NCBI GenBank assembly: GCA_018822065.1
Contig: JAHJKV010000105.1
Location: 1-6,293, forward strand
Length of the DNA stretch: 6,293 bases
Source of the DNA: Pseudomonadota bacterium
Lineage (GTDB): Bacteria > Desulfobacterota > Desulfovibrionia > Desulfovibrionales > Desulfovibrionaceae
Direction: 5' to 3'
Under the pieces are notes generated by a model. It saw nothing but the letters and a program-made list of their open reading frames with translations. It did no database searches and was not told where the DNA came from. The position numbers and the translations under genes were made by a program. Of the stretch, positions 5,609 through 6,293 are shown one piece after another (positions within the stretch are counted from its first letter, which is position 1; each line of letters opens with the position of its first letter).

Positions 5609-6293
5609 ATGATTACATCATCCATTCTACTCCTCTTCGGCATCGGTTTTGTTGCCGCCGTCGTCCTCGCTGCCGCCTCCAAGGTATTCTACGTCGAGGA
5701 AGACCCGCGCATCCAGGAAGTCAACGACGCCCTGGCTGGCGCCCAGTGTGGCGGTTGCGGTTTTCCTGGCTGCACCCCCGCTGCCAAGGCCGTGGTCGCT
5801 GGCAAGGCCGGAGCCAACGTGTGCGTAGTCGGTGGTCAGGAAGTGGCCGAGGCCGTTGCCCGCATCATGGGCCTGACCGTGGTCACAATGGAACCCAAGC
5901 TGGCCGAAGTGGACTGCACCGGCGGACAGCGCGCCGAAACCATTTACCACTACGAGGGCGTTCGGGACTGCCGTGCCCAGCACCTGCTGCACGCTGGTTC
6001 CAAGTTCTGTCCCGAAGGCTGCCTGGGCGAGGGAAGCTGTGTTCGCGCCTGTCCCTTCGACGCCATCCACATGGGCCCCCACGGCTATCCCGTGGTGGAC
6101 CCCACCGCCTGCCGCGCCTGCTACAAATGCGTTGAGGCCTGCCCGCGCGGGGTCATGTCGGTCCAGGGCATCACGGACCGCATCCAGCACTTGAACGAGA
6201 CCTCGGACTGTCTGGCTCCCTGTCGCCAGAAATGCCCAGGCTCCATCAATATTCCAAAATATATCGAATACATCTCCCAGGGCGACTATGCCA
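5609..6293 (+). CDS. rnfB: Electron transport complex subunit RnfB, probably fused to a GltD/NfnB-type oxidoreductase domain (3' end outside window)
   Basis: The frame starts at ATG 5609 with AAGGA 6 bases upstream and stays open to the window edge, giving 228 residues. Residues 4-23 form the N-terminal membrane anchor. A four-cysteine Fe-S domain follows: AQCGGCGFPGC (Cys 47/50/55) plus Cys72. YEGVRDC (Cys121) leads into a two-[4Fe-4S] ferredoxin domain with CPEGCLGEGSCVRACP (Cys 134/138/144/148) and CRACYKCVEACP (Cys 168/171/174/178). RnfB is the subunit that accepts electrons from reduced ferredoxin at the cytoplasmic face. Short RnfB proteins end soon after this point. Here the frame continues with DCLAPCRQKCPGSINIPKYI (Cys 201/205/209), typical of the N-terminal Fe-S domain of GltD, NfnB and dihydropyrimidine dehydrogenase, which in those proteins precedes FAD and NAD(P)H-binding domains. 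The RnfB part is certain; the extent of the fusion is inferred. Confidence 0.93.
   Translation, partial: MITSSILLLFGIGFVAAVVLAAASKVFYVEEDPRIQEVNDALAGAQCGGCGFPGCTPAAKAVVAGKAGANVCVVGGQEVAEAVARIMGLTVVTMEPKLAEVDCTGGQRAETIYHYEGVRDCRAQHLLHAGSKFCPEGCLGEGSCVRACPFDAIHMGPHGYPVVDPTACRACYKCVEACPRGVMSVQGITDRIQHLNETSDCLAPCRQKCPGSINIPKYIEYISQGDYA

Overview
The window is a GC-rich, single-strand gene array carrying most of an rnf operon (ferredoxin-dependent, ion-pumping membrane redox complex). The order is decaheme cytochrome c, then rnfC, rnfD, rnfG, rnfE, rnfA, rnfB. A ten-haem cytochrome placed directly before rnfCDGEAB is the arrangement known from Desulfovibrio-type sulfate reducers (dhcA-rnf). The organism is therefore most likely a member of the Desulfovibrionales or a close relative. 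This is inferred from gene order and protein character, not from a database match.

Layout. Positions 2-682 hold the 3' part of a thioredoxin-reductase-like flavoprotein with a CxxC redox pair but a damaged pyridine-nucleotide-binding motif. Positions 683-837 are intergenic. They contain a hairpin right after the stop, a good intrinsic terminator (hairpin 724-745, then six T), and an inverted repeat abutting the ribosome binding site of the next gene. From 838 to the end run seven tightly packed genes with gaps from minus 8 to plus 12 bases, so they form one transcriptional unit. rnfB runs off the right edge, and any apbE flavin transferase downstream would lie outside the window.

How the genes work together. 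RnfB takes electrons from reduced ferredoxin through its iron-sulfur clusters. RnfA and RnfE form the membrane core with a cysteine-ligated cluster. RnfD and RnfG carry flavins in and at the outer face of the membrane. RnfC is normally the cytoplasmic NADH module. The periplasmic decaheme cytochrome offers a second electron exit or entry.

Several key sites depart from the textbook Rnf. RnfC lacks the glycine-rich FMN/NADH loop. RnfD has Asp where the flavin-bearing Thr is expected. RnfG has SGAS instead of SGAT. RnfE carries an extra C-terminal CxxCxxC. RnfB continues into the start of a GltD/NfnB-type iron-sulfur domain. Together these suggest an Rnf rewired away from direct NADH chemistry at RnfC, towards a cytochrome and/or an oxidoreductase fused to RnfB. 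That reading is inference; the sequence departures themselves are visible. I cannot tell from sequence alone whether they are new or shared by all Desulfovibrio-type Rnf complexes.
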